Of a DNA stretch of 40,895 nucleotides, positions 26,361 through 35,387 are shown piece after piece. The stretch covers positions 25,001 to 65,895 of the forward strand of contig JACZVC010000017.1 of NCBI GenBank assembly GCA_022572885.1. Reading direction: 5' to 3'. The position numbers were made by a program, and so were the translations under genes. Positions within the stretch are counted from its first letter, which is position 1. Each line of letters opens with the position of its first letter. Source of the stretch: Pseudomonadota bacterium. GTDB lineage: Bacteria; Pseudomonadota; Gammaproteobacteria; Steroidobacterales; MnTg04. Below the pieces are notes generated by a model, which was not told the DNA's origin, ran no database searches, and saw only the letters and a list, made by a program, of their open reading frames with translations.

Positions 26361-27233
26361 TTAGCCAATCTGCGTGATTTTCAGGCGCGCCCGATCGAGC
26401 AGGCGGCATACCTGGGCCGCGCCATCCGCCAGGCGCAGACCGGCCCGAGCCAGCAGCGATGCGTCCACCAGGTACAGATTTTCGAGCCTGACCGCGGCGA
26501 CCGAGGGGAAATCCAGCCAGATATCCAGGGGGTTCGCGCTACCTGTCCGAGCAGACAGGATGACCTGCGGGTTGCGCAGCAATACCGCCTCCATGCTGAC
26601 CACCGGCGCCAGGCTGTCAATATCTGCAAAAATATTTGTCCCGCCACACAGCGAAACCACCTCACTGATAACTTGTTTGCTGCCGACTGTAAACAGGGGC
26701 CGCTGAGCAACCTGGTAAAAAACACGGATCGGCGGTTTGCGCAGATTTTCGACCCGCAGGCGGTCGATTTTCGCAAGATATAGCTCCGCCGCGCGCCCGG
26801 CCCGCTCTGCGTGACCGGTCAGCTCCCCGATACGGCGAAGCTGGACAGCAACCGATCCCAGCCCGGTTGCCGCCAGTTCGAGCACCCGGTAACCATCACC
26901 GCGAAGTGCATCGATCAGGGTCTGTGGATTGCCGCCTGGCCAAGCCAATATCAGATCCGGTCGCAGCGCTGCCAGTTTTTCCGAATCGATCCTGAATGCG
27001 TCGCCAATTCTTGCGATGCTCAGCGCCTCCGGCGGATAGTCGCTGTATTCGACGGTCCCGACCAGCAGATCGCCGGCACCGACAGCAAATACCAGTTCAG
27101 CAAGATGCGGGGACAGGGCAACGATACGCTCTGGCTTCTCGAACTCCACGGGCTGGCGGACTTGCGCTTTCGTTTCCGGTGCGGTTATCGCCAGAAATGC
27201 CGTCCCGACCAGAACGGACAGCAGGGTCTTCAT
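26361..27233 (-). CDS. btuF: Periplasmic vitamin B12-binding protein, BtuF-type
   Basis: A 290-residue class III substrate-binding protein. The signal peptide is about residues 1-23 (MKTLLSVLVGTAFLAITAPE). The mature part opens with RIVALSPHLAELVFAVGAGD, then GTVEYSDYPPEA, LRPDLILAWPGGNP and LGSVAVQLRRIGELTGH, as in BtuF. It would deliver cobalamin to BtuC-BtuD. Although it lies beside pduO it is on the opposite strand, seven bases downstream of ampE, so it appears to be transcribed with ampD-ampE and not from the riboswitch. Confidence 0.88.
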   Translation of the reverse strand: MKTLLSVLVGTAFLAITAPETKAQVRQPVEFEKPERIVALSPHLAELVFAVGAGDLLVGTVEYSDYPPEALSIARIGDAFRIDSEKLAALRPDLILAWPGGNPQTLIDALRGDGYRVLELAATGLGSVAVQLRRIGELTGHAERAGRAAELYLAKIDRLRVENLRKPPIRVFYQVAQRPLFTVGSKQVISEVVSLCGGTNIFADIDSLAPVVSMEAVLLRNPQVILSARTGSANPLDIWLDFPSVAAVRLENLYLVDASLLARAGLRLADGAAQVCRLLDRARLKITQIG

Positions 27234-27240
27234 GCAGGGT

Positions 27241-28155
27241 TCAGACCGCCCAGCCCAGCAAGGTCAAAACGGCGATCGCGAAAACCCAGACAAACAGCGC
27301 TCTTTGCACCAGCCGGATTGCCGCACGGGCACTGCACGCCTGCGGATCCTCGTCCAGGAGGTCGCCGCGAATCTCTTCCAGCGCCCCCCGGCCGACCGCG
27401 GCAAGCAACTCTTTAGTCTTGATGTAGCTACGCAATTTGCTCCGCTTGGCTTTCGCGTACGCACGCCATGCGGAAAATGCGCCATCAAAACTTCCGGCAA
27501 TCGCATAGCCTATCGCCAACAACCGGGATGGGATCCATACCAACAGCCCGTGTATCCAGTATATGGAATCACCCGCGGCGGCGGCTTCGTCGTTTTTATC
27601 CTGCAGACGCGCAGCCTCGTAGGACTTCCGCCTGCGAAACAAGTCGGTGACCCGAAACATCCAGGCGCCGACCGGCCCGAAAACCATAAACCAGAACACG
27701 ACGGCAAAAATCCGGTTGACTGCCTGAAAAAGAACGGCCTCTTCGACCACAAGTTCCCTCTCACCCGGATCACGAGGAAAATCGCTTTCCGTCAGTTCCT
27801 TGGCGCTGCGCCCGATTTCTTCTTCATCCCCTTTGCTGCGCGCATCGCAAAAACCCCGCACCTCCTCCTGGAGATCGCGCGGCCCCAGGGAAAAAATCAA
27901 CAACAAGATCGCAAACAACAAATAGAGCAATTCATTCAAGACATCGCGAAAGCCAACGGCGACCAGCAATATCGGCAACACCGGGATCAGGATAATGGCT
28001 ATAACCGCGAGGGTTTGCAGCCAGGCGCCCATATTGCGCGACCGTGCGAGACCCCAGTCGAAGTAGGCATCCAGCCAGCGCGGCTCACGAAGATGCAACA
28101 AATGGGTAACCAGCCGTTCCAGGCATAGTCCGATAATTAATGCGATCAGGTTCAT
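27241..28155 (-). CDS. ampE: AmpE-family inner-membrane protein
   Basis: A 304-residue membrane protein resembling AmpE, the partner gene of ampD, long described as a signalling modulator of beta-lactamase induction with no proven biochemistry. Membrane segments are visible at about residues 1-15, 45-90 (TLAVIAIILIPVLPILLVAV and LLYLLFAILLLIFSLG), about 150 and at the extreme C-terminus (LFVWVFAIAVLTLLGWAV). ATG 28155 overlaps the ampD stop as ATGA, so translation is coupled. A longer in-frame opening upstream lies within ampD and is rejected. Confidence 0.85.
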   Translation of the reverse strand: MNLIALIIGLCLERLVTHLLHLREPRWLDAYFDWGLARSRNMGAWLQTLAVIAIILIPVLPILLVAVGFRDVLNELLYLLFAILLLIFSLGPRDLQEEVRGFCDARSKGDEEEIGRSAKELTESDFPRDPGERELVVEEAVLFQAVNRIFAVVFWFMVFGPVGAWMFRVTDLFRRRKSYEAARLQDKNDEAAAAGDSIYWIHGLLVWIPSRLLAIGYAIAGSFDGAFSAWRAYAKAKRSKLRSYIKTKELLAAVGRGALEEIRGDLLDEDPQACSARAAIRLVQRALFVWVFAIAVLTLLGWAV

Positions 28156-28727
28156 AGGGTCTGCGACTCTTTCTCCGGATTCTGCAAAAAACGACCCAGC
28201 AGTTTCCAATCGAAACCAGGGCCTGGATCCAGCTTGCGGCCGGGCGAAATATCGCTGTGGCCGGTAATCTTTTCCGTAGTCAGATAAGGATAGGCTTTGC
28301 AAAGTGTCATAACAACCTGGCACAGGCTTTGGTACTGGGCCATTTCAAAAGATCCGTCATCCGTCCCTTCAAGCTCTATACCAATGGAAAAATCATTGCA
28401 GGCCGCGCGACCGCAATACGCCGACTCGCCAGCATGCCAGGCTCTTCGGTCAAAGGGCACAAACTGAACCAGCCCGCCGTCTCTCCTTATCAACAGGTGT
28501 GCGGAAACTTTTTGCCGGCAGATTTCGCGGAAATACGGATGCTCATCCGGCGGTAATTCGTTGGCGAAAAACTTTTCTATCCAGGGTCCGCCAAACCGCC
28601 CGGGTGGCAGGCTGATGCAATGAATCACAATCAGTTCAGGCTGGCAGTCAGGCGGCCGCCGATCGCAATTGGGTGAGGAGACCTGTTTCGCCGCGTCCAG
28701 CAATCCGGTTTTCGAGTTGATTTCCAT
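28152..28727 (-). CDS. ampD: 1,6-anhydro-N-acetylmuramyl-L-alanine amidase AmpD
   Basis: A 191-residue zinc amidase that removes the stem peptide from anhydro-muropeptides in the cytoplasm during wall recycling, lowering the inducer of AmpR. Zinc ligands are His36 in LIVIHCISLPP and the His and Asp of GHSDISPGRKLDPGPGF. SIGIELEGTDDGSF and the RRAWHAGESAY segment are typical of AmpD. No signal peptide, which agrees with the cytoplasmic enzyme. The product sugar would be a substrate for NagZ and then AnmK, whose gene is at 3817-4926. First gene of ampD-ampE-btuF. Confidence 0.95.
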   Translation of the reverse strand: MEINSKTGLLDAAKQVSSPNCDRRPPDCQPELIVIHCISLPPGRFGGPWIEKFFANELPPDEHPYFREICRQKVSAHLLIRRDGGLVQFVPFDRRAWHAGESAYCGRAACNDFSIGIELEGTDDGSFEMAQYQSLCQVVMTLCKAYPYLTTEKITGHSDISPGRKLDPGPGFDWKLLGRFLQNPEKESQTL

Positions 28728-28841
28728 CCGCGCAGCCTAGTGTTTCACATGCATGCATTTTGCCACAGCTTGAACCGCTTGGGACGCGCGGCGACAATCT
28801 ACATCCATGGGCACGACAGCCAGCAATGGTGGACTGAACGC

Positions 28842-29588
28842 GTGAGGCTCAGCCGGATATATCACAATCAGCAACTGGGGGGCGCGCGTCACGCGATGCT
28901 CGGCGAGGCGGCGAGCCGGCATCTGATTCGTGTCCTCAGGCTCAGGCCCGGGGCAAAATTGATTGTTTTTGATGGCGGCGGTGGAGAATACCCTGCCCGG
29001 ATCAGCAAGATCACCAACGGCCAGGTCGAAGTGGCCCTGTCCGAGCCGCACCACCCGATGACCGAGTCACCGGTCGACATCACGCTGGCCCAGGGGCTGA
29101 TCAGGGGAGAACGCATGGACCTGGTCTTGCAAAAAGCAACCGAGCTTGGCGTCAGCCGAGTCATCCCGGTGGCGATGGAGCGTTGCGTAACCAGGCTGAG
29201 CCCCCGGAGGCTGGAAAAAAGAATGCAGCATTGGCAGAACGTGGTCATCGGCGCCAGCGAGCAGTGTGGCCGCACCGTCTTGCCGGTCATCGAATCTTTG
29301 CAAAGCAGCGCGGAGCTGATCGAGAACGCTACCCAAAGCGCATACCCCTTGCGCCTATTGCTGCAAACCGATTCAGCAACCCGGATCGATGACATCCGGC
29401 AGACTCCGGGCCGCCGAATTCTCCTTTGGGTCGGACCGGAAGGCGGTTTTGGCAAAAACGAAACGGCGGCGGCGGCGGCAAAAGGATTCTGCAGTCTGCG
29501 TATGGGCCCCAGGATCTTGCGCACCGAGACCGCTGGCCTGGTCGGTCTGAGCCTGTTGCAAGCCAGGTTTGGAGACTTGGCGCAATGA
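28842..29588 (+). CDS. rsmE: 16S rRNA (uracil(1498)-N(3))-methyltransferase
   Basis: A 248-residue SPOUT-class methyltransferase that modifies U1498 of 16S rRNA with S-adenosylmethionine. The N-terminal PUA-like domain starts RLSRIYHNQQL and continues HLIRVLRLRPGAKLIVFDG. The knotted C-terminal domain contains QKATELGVSRVIPV, ASEQCGRT, LLWVGPEGGFGKNE and LGPRILRTETA-like MGPRILRTETA. GTG at 28842 is chosen because it starts at the conserved N-terminus; the open frame extends upstream without homology. It converges with chpC. Confidence 0.93.
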   Translation: MRLSRIYHNQQLGGARHAMLGEAASRHLIRVLRLRPGAKLIVFDGGGGEYPARISKITNGQVEVALSEPHHPMTESPVDITLAQGLIRGERMDLVLQKATELGVSRVIPVAMERCVTRLSPRRLEKRMQHWQNVVIGASEQCGRTVLPVIESLQSSAELIENATQSAYPLRLLLQTDSATRIDDIRQTPGRRILLWVGPEGGFGKNETAAAAAKGFCSLRMGPRILRTETAGLVGLSLLQARFGDLAQ

Positions 29589-29607
29589 GGCGTTGAGGTA
29601 GCGGTGA

Positions 29608-29623
29608 ATCCTGTGCTCAGGAT
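29608..29623. repeat. Short inverted repeat between rsmE and chpC
   Basis: ATCCTG and CAGGAT pair perfectly around a TGCT loop, in the 28-base convergent gap and across the chpC stop codon. It could act as a hairpin protecting or ending both transcripts, but there is no U-run on either strand, so I do not call it a terminator. Confidence 0.4.
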
Positions 29624-30084
29624 CCCACTGCATCGACGATCATTGCTTCCAGCTTTTCCAAATCCGGCACCAGGGGATATTCATTGACCATCCGAAGCCG
29701 GCATAGGATCGGCAAATTGGCGTTTTTTTTCTCATCGGGCTCCTTACGCAGAACTCCCGGGTTGACTCTGACCAGCTGCGGAAAACCCTGGCTTACAATG
29801 CCAAAGAAGCGTCCCGGAAATGCGCTGCCGGTCGCGTGAAAAATAACGACTCTGCTACGCCGGCCCGTTTCGGGAATCTTGTCGCCGCAGCATCCTTCGA
29901 AAGAAACAGTCGGTACAAATCGGCCATCCCAGCGCAGGTCTCCCAGATACCAAGCGTAATCCGAGCCGTTGCCTTCCGGTATCGAAAAGCCGACGACTTC
30001 AGCAACACAAGCGCGTGGGACCAGCAGGCGCCTTTCCGCCAACGGAATCAGAAGACTGTATAGCTCCTGGCTGGTCTCGCTCAT
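29617..30084 (-). CDS. chpC: CheW-like adaptor of the Pil-Chp system, ChpC-like
   Basis: A 155-residue CheW-domain protein (SLLIPLAERRLLVPRACVAEV, GDLRWDGRFVPTVSFEG, RVVIFHATG). It would couple a chemoreceptor to the ChpA kinase. It is the last gene of the operon, its ATG overlapping the chpA stop (ATGA). Position after chpA and divergence from PilI match ChpC of Pseudomonas, hence the symbol. It is a second adaptor beside PilI. Confidence 0.82.
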   Translation of the reverse strand: MSETSQELYSLLIPLAERRLLVPRACVAEVVGFSIPEGNGSDYAWYLGDLRWDGRFVPTVSFEGCCGDKIPETGRRSRVVIFHATGSAFPGRFFGIVSQGFPQLVRVNPGVLRKEPDEKKNANLPILCRLRMVNEYPLVPDLEKLEAMIVDAVGS

Positions 30085-33000
30085 TGGCCCCGTTTCGCAA
30101 CCAGCGGCTCGATGGCATCCAGCAGCTGGCTTTCCTGGTATGGCTTGCCAAGATAATCATTTACGCCGAGTTCGATCGCTCTTGCACGATGTTTTTCGCC
30201 GGTACGCGAAGTAATCATAACGATGGGAATATTGACCAGGCGGTCGTCAGTACGAATCCTGGACGCTAGCTCATAGCCGTCCATACGCGGCATTTCGATA
30301 TCCAGCAAAATAACGTCCGGGATATGTTCCTGCAGCAAGGCCTCCGCATCGATACCATCCTTGGCTGTAATAACCCGCATACCGTTTCGCTCCAGAAGTC
30401 TCTGGGTAACGCGGCGAACAGTAATCGAATCATCCACCACCAGCACAAAAGTCCGCGTATCTTTTTTGCGCGCGATCGGTTGCGGACGCCGGCGCGCGGC
30501 ATCCGAGCGGACCAGCCCACCGAGATCGAGTATTAATGCGATGCTGCCATCGGCGAGTATGGTGCCACCCGATATGCCCGAGATTCCGGCCACCTGGGGT
30601 CCGACCGATTTGACCACGATCTCACGGCTGCCGAGCAGCTCGTCGGCAACCAGCGCCGTCGAATGCGAGCCCGCCCGAACCAGGATAATCGACACCGACA
30701 AATCTTCGTCGGCAAACCCGGCCGAATGACCGCCGGTAAAATGAGCGAGGTGACGCAAGCGGTACTGTCGTCCGCCATACTCGAACTCCGGGTCTTCCTG
30801 TCCAAGCAGTTCGCTGACCTGATGACGCGGCATCCGAGCGATACCTTCCACCGTCGGCAAAGGCAAGGCATAGAACTCGTCACCCACCCTGACCACCATG
30901 GCCTGCGTGATCGCCAGCGTGAACGGCAGCCGGATAACGAAGCCGGCGCCCACGCCAAGTGTAGATTCTACGTGTACAGACCCGCCCAGACGTTCCACTT
31001 CCGTGGAAACCACGTCGAGCCCAACGCCGCGGCCGGCTGTCTGCGTCACTTTGCTGGCGGTTGAAAACCCGGGGCGGAATATCATCTGCAAAACCTGCTC
31101 GGATGGCATGGATTCGTTGACATCGAGCAAGCCGCTGGCTATCGATTTCTTTCTGATCTCCTCGGCATCGATTCCCCCGCCATCGTCGGAGACCCGGATC
31201 ATCATTTCCGAGCCTTCCCGTTTCAGGGCAATACAAATATCCCCAGTCTCGGGTTTACCGGCCGCCTTGCGCGCTGACTCCTCCTCGATGCCGTGAACCA
31301 CCGCATTGCGAAGAATATGTTCAAGCGGCTGCAACATGCGTTCGAGCACCTGCCGGTCAAGTTCACCGCTGGCGCCTTCGAGCCTTAACTCGGCTTTTTT
31401 GTTCGCGTCACCGGCTGTCTGGCGCACTATCCTGTCCAATCGTTTTTCATAACGATTAAAAGGGACCATGCGAGTCCGCATCAGGCTGCTTTGCAAATCC
31501 GCGGTTAGCCTTGCCTGTTGCGATAACAGGGAATCCGATTCCTGAAATAACTTTTCGAGCAAATCCTTGATGCTGGCGACGTCGTTGACCGATTCGGCCA
31601 AGGCCCTGCTCAATTGCTGAATCATCGAATAGCGGTCAAGCTCCAGAGGGTCGAAATCACTGGTTTCCGACTCCTCCTGATGGCGATGCAAAATCTGGGT
31701 TTCGGTCTCCAGTTCCATATTGCGCACCTGGGCCCGCAGGCGCGTAATCGTGCGCGACAATTCCGCGAGGTGAAAATCGGTCGACCGCATTTGCTGATCG
31801 AGGCGTGACCGATAGATGCTTATTTCGCCAGCAAGATTCAACATCTCGTCGAGCTGATCTGCCTCTACGCGTGTGTATTCCTGGCGTTCCAGCGATTCCT
31901 TCCGCATCGGCATCGCGGACGACTGTTGCGGTACCGGAATCGCCGACAAATCTTCCGTTGCTGGCGGCTCCGCGACAGCGGTTGGCGGGGTCGCCACGGG
32001 CTGATCCTCGCTGGCTTTTTCCCGGGGCGTCGCTGCGCCTGGTTGTACTCTTGCCGCACGCACCGGTTCCCGGTCCGAAAATTCCTGTGCTTGCCGGTCC
32101 TCGGCCTGCTCGCCTTGCTGGCCTGGCGCGGTTAGCTGCGCCGCTGCTTTCCTGGCATCACTGCCGGCACCATCCATCAAGCTGGCAATCTCTTGCTGTA
32201 GATCGTTTCTGGCTGCCACCTGCTGCCCAAAGCTCACCGTCTCACGCATTGCATGCAAACCATCCAATGAGGCCTGCAGGACTTCCGCCAACGAGTCGCT
32301 AAAGCTCAGTTGATCCTGGCCGATCATATCCAGCAAAGACTCAGTCTCGTGACTGAGATTTCCCATTGCCGGTATACCGGCCATGCGTGCGCCGCCTTTA
32401 AGCGTGTGCAGGCATCGTTTCAGTTCTGCAAGCGCGGTCTGGTCAGCTGCGTCGGCGCGCAGGCCGGACAGCGCTGTCTCCGCAGTATCCAGCAGTTCAG
32501 CAGCCTCTTCACTGAAAATCGACGCGATTTCGCTGTCGAACTCGACCTCTGCTTCCTCAGCCCGCGGCTCAATTTCTTCCCCGTCGCCAGCGTCTTCCTG
32601 CTCAGCATCCAGCTTGGCTTCGAGATCGTGAAGTCGCTCGATCAGCCCGTGGTGACTGGGGAAAAAACCCGTATCCTCATCGAGATGACTGATAATCCGG
32701 TCAAACGATGCGACGACATCGTGGCAGACCTTGATGCCGGCCATGTCGAGTCCCTTGCCCATGTCGTACAGTTTGCGAACCAGGTGGTCCAGTGGCTCGG
32801 CGACCTTTACCCCTTGCATGGCCCCCGCCATTTTTGCGCTGCCATGTAAGGTATGGCAGGCCCGGTACAGCCTCTCAGTAATCGGATAGGGTGCGGCGCC
32901 AGCGACACAGGCTTGCAGGTAATCGCGAATGATCTTGAGATGGCCGGTGGTTTCCTTGACGAAAATTTTCCTGAGTACCGGGTCCATTTCCGGCTCAGGC

Positions 33001-35387
33001 ACGTCTTGCGCCGGCTCCTGACCCGCGGCCTCGAGCAGGCCGTCAATGTGCGGCGCAACCATGGTGGCATCACCGATATCATCGACAGCGGCGGCTTGTT
33101 CAATTTCCGACTCAACGGGACCAGGTTCGGCCAGGCGGACCGCCAGCGCCACCAGCCCTGCGACGTTGGTCTTGGTCTTTCTGCCAACCTCCAGTTCCTC
33201 GACCAATTCCGGCAGCACCGCGCAACTGACGGTCAGCAACCTGATCATCTCAATATCGAGCTCCAGCGTACCGTCGATGATCCGGTTCATCAGGTTCTCA
33301 ACCGCCCAGGAAAATTCGGAGATCCGTCTGGCGCCAACCATCCGGCCACTGCCCTTGAGCGTGTGGTAGGAGCGCCGCATCCGACGCAAAGCCTCATGGT
33401 TGCCGGTGTCCGCTTTCCAGATCGCCTGCTGCTTCCTGATCACCAGAATTTCGTCGCGCGCTTCCTCGATAAACAACTCGAGAAACTCGGGATCCAGCCT
33501 TTCGCCCGGATCGCCTGTTTTTAGGTCCAGCACCGGCAGTTCTTCGACAGTTAGCCTGGCCTGCTCTCTCACCTCGCCCCGTGGCCATTCTCCGGCTTGC
33601 CGGACAACGACGGTCGCATCCTGGTCCGCTTCGTCTACTGCCGGGATTCGATCCATTTCCCCGAGCGCTGCCAGCGCCTCGAGACAGTTATCGATATTGC
33701 CCAGCATGTACCAGGGGTCGCTACGGCCATTTCTCATTGTTTCCAGGTAATACTCGACGCTGACGAGTGCATCGGCGAGCAGATCCAGCCCCCTGGCGCT
33801 GATCGATTCCAGCCCAGGTTGCACGTATTGCCGAATCAGGGCGCTGATTTTCTCCGTTTGCTCGACCGCACGCGATTTTTCCAGCATCAGCAGTCCGGAC
33901 ACGACGCCGCGCATCAAGTCGGGAACCTGGTCCATCGGCTGGAACTCGCCGTGATTCAGCGCATGGCTCATCGCGTCCTTTACTCTTGCGAGATTGACCA
34001 GGCATTCTCGCAGCACCGCATCGGCAACCGGACGAAATTCGCGTGCCGCATCGCTGTCTTCACCTTCCGCTACCTGCTTTTTTTCTGGCGTCGGTAAAAT
34101 CAGCTTTAGCAACGCGTCATCCAGGTTATCCTCGACCTGGAGCAAGGCGGCGGCCATCTGCAAAAAATCAGCTTCCTCGAGTGAATCGTCGCCACTCAAA
34201 AGCACCTGCAGACGGCTGGTCTCATTCATGACCAGGGTGCGCAGATCACCCAGCCCAAGCACGCCGAGCGTATCGCTTATTTTCTTGAGCAATTCGGCCT
34301 GCGGCATCAACTCCTGCACGGATTCCATACCGGTGCGAACGAAAATATCGAGTACATCCTTTACATTGGCCAGATCTTCCTTGATAGCCGCGGCAACTGT
34401 TTTCATCAGCTTCACGCTTGGCGCAGACAGACCCTCGCGTGCCCGTTCAATTTCCTCATCGCCGGGCAGAATTTCGTCCAGTTTGAAAGCACGCTGGATC
34501 GCAGCAACGCGCGTGCCGTTACTGGTGGCGCGGCCGATGTAATACAGCAGGTTGTTGCGCAATTCGGCGGAACTGTCCCCGCCGTCGCCTTCCTCGCCAA
34601 TATCGACCAATCTTTTTATTTGTCGATCCGCCTGGCCGAGCAACCGTTTTAACGACACGCTGGTCTCCAGCCCCTGGTCGCTCAGGGCCTCGATGATGCC
34701 GCCTACAACCCACCAAAGCTGCTCTACCTCGCGGTTGCTTGCCGCCAGCTCCAGGCTTTCCGCGATCTCGGACAGGATTTCGAGTTCCTTTCCGGGATCG
34801 CTGCCGCGTATCCAGCCAAGCAAACTGTTTTGAAATCTCGGTCGCTGACGCGCTGCAACTTCCCGGATATCGAGTTGCTTATCGATAACTTTTTTGCCCG
34901 GTGAAGCTGCGGGTTGCCTGTCAGCGGTGAGATTCAGCAGCAGCAATGTCCCTTCAGACCACAGCGGTCGTCCACGAACCGAGCGGAGATCGTTGAGCAG
35001 GGGCAAGAGAATCAACGCGATATCACGGCCGCCATTGATAACCCGATCCAGGTAAACCGGTAACTGAATCATCGAGCGACTCAGCGCCTCCAACGCATCG
35101 GTTTGCGTTTTCTCTCCACGCTGGCTCTTGAGGAGATAGGCAATAACTTTTTCCATCTCCTCGGCCAGCAACGCCGCGCCATAAATTTCGACCAGACGCA
35201 GCACCCCTTGGACTACATGCAGATGCTCCGCTGCCTGCCGCAGAATCTGCTGTTGCCCGTGATCCTCGATATACTCCTCAAGGGCGACGCGCGCGCACTG
35301 CAGGGTCTCTGACAGACCCTGGCTAACCAACTCCAGGTTTTGCCGGGTTATTTCACCGCCGTACCGGTTGTCGGACACCTGATTCAA
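30081..35387 (-). CDS. chpA: Hybrid chemosensory histidine kinase ChpA
   Basis: A 1768-residue CheA-type kinase of the type IV pilus Chp pathway. Residues about 1-620 are a helical region resembling the Pseudomonas ChpA N-terminus. Three Hpt domains follow, with phospho-acceptor histidines His675 (SYHTLKGSGRMVGA), His845 (ACHTLHGSAKMAGA) and His994 (CLHTLKGGARMAGI). After a Pro/Gln-rich linker (about 1050-1150) come a dimerisation helix pair, the ATPase domain (ILRNAVVHGIEEES, DDGGGIDAEEI, GRGVGLDVV), a CheW-like domain and a C-terminal receiver with Asp1696 in LLDIEMPRMDGYE. P. aeruginosa ChpA, as I recall it, is about 2470 residues with more transfer domains, so this version is reduced. It overlaps pilJ and chpC by ATGA. 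Confidence 0.95.
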   Translation of the reverse strand: MNQVSDNRYGGEITRQNLELVSQGLSETLQCARVALEEYIEDHGQQQILRQAAEHLHVVQGVLRLVEIYGAALLAEEMEKVIAYLLKSQRGEKTQTDALEALSRSMIQLPVYLDRVINGGRDIALILLPLLNDLRSVRGRPLWSEGTLLLLNLTADRQPAASPGKKVIDKQLDIREVAARQRPRFQNSLLGWIRGSDPGKELEILSEIAESLELAASNREVEQLWWVVGGIIEALSDQGLETSVSLKRLLGQADRQIKRLVDIGEEGDGGDSSAELRNNLLYYIGRATSNGTRVAAIQRAFKLDEILPGDEEIERAREGLSAPSVKLMKTVAAAIKEDLANVKDVLDIFVRTGMESVQELMPQAELLKKISDTLGVLGLGDLRTLVMNETSRLQVLLSGDDSLEEADFLQMAAALLQVEDNLDDALLKLILPTPEKKQVAEGEDSDAAREFRPVADAVLRECLVNLARVKDAMSHALNHGEFQPMDQVPDLMRGVVSGLLMLEKSRAVEQTEKISALIRQYVQPGLESISARGLDLLADALVSVEYYLETMRNGRSDPWYMLGNIDNCLEALAALGEMDRIPAVDEADQDATVVVRQAGEWPRGEVREQARLTVEELPVLDLKTGDPGERLDPEFLELFIEEARDEILVIRKQQAIWKADTGNHEALRRMRRSYHTLKGSGRMVGARRISEFSWAVENLMNRIIDGTLELDIEMIRLLTVSCAVLPELVEELEVGRKTKTNVAGLVALAVRLAEPGPVESEIEQAAAVDDIGDATMVAPHIDGLLEAAGQEPAQDVPEPEMDPVLRKIFVKETTGHLKIIRDYLQACVAGAAPYPITERLYRACHTLHGSAKMAGAMQGVKVAEPLDHLVRKLYDMGKGLDMAGIKVCHDVVASFDRIISHLDEDTGFFPSHHGLIERLHDLEAKLDAEQEDAGDGEEIEPRAEEAEVEFDSEIASIFSEEAAELLDTAETALSGLRADAADQTALAELKRCLHTLKGGARMAGIPAMGNLSHETESLLDMIGQDQLSFSDSLAEVLQASLDGLHAMRETVSFGQQVAARNDLQQEIASLMDGAGSDARKAAAQLTAPGQQGEQAEDRQAQEFSDREPVRAARVQPGAATPREKASEDQPVATPPTAVAEPPATEDLSAIPVPQQSSAMPMRKESLERQEYTRVEADQLDEMLNLAGEISIYRSRLDQQMRSTDFHLAELSRTITRLRAQVRNMELETETQILHRHQEESETSDFDPLELDRYSMIQQLSRALAESVNDVASIKDLLEKLFQESDSLLSQQARLTADLQSSLMRTRMVPFNRYEKRLDRIVRQTAGDANKKAELRLEGASGELDRQVLERMLQPLEHILRNAVVHGIEEESARKAAGKPETGDICIALKREGSEMMIRVSDDGGGIDAEEIRKKSIASGLLDVNESMPSEQVLQMIFRPGFSTASKVTQTAGRGVGLDVVSTEVERLGGSVHVESTLGVGAGFVIRLPFTLAITQAMVVRVGDEFYALPLPTVEGIARMPRHQVSELLGQEDPEFEYGGRQYRLRHLAHFTGGHSAGFADEDLSVSIILVRAGSHSTALVADELLGSREIVVKSVGPQVAGISGISGGTILADGSIALILDLGGLVRSDAARRRPQPIARKKDTRTFVLVVDDSITVRRVTQRLLERNGMRVITAKDGIDAEALLQEHIPDVILLDIEMPRMDGYELASRIRTDDRLVNIPIVMITSRTGEKHRARAIELGVNDYLGKPYQESQLLDAIEPLVAKRGQ

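Noticed and set aside
30324-34542. Several plus-strand open frames opposite chpA
   Set aside because: All are antisense to conserved kinase domains and lack ribosome-binding sites or family features.
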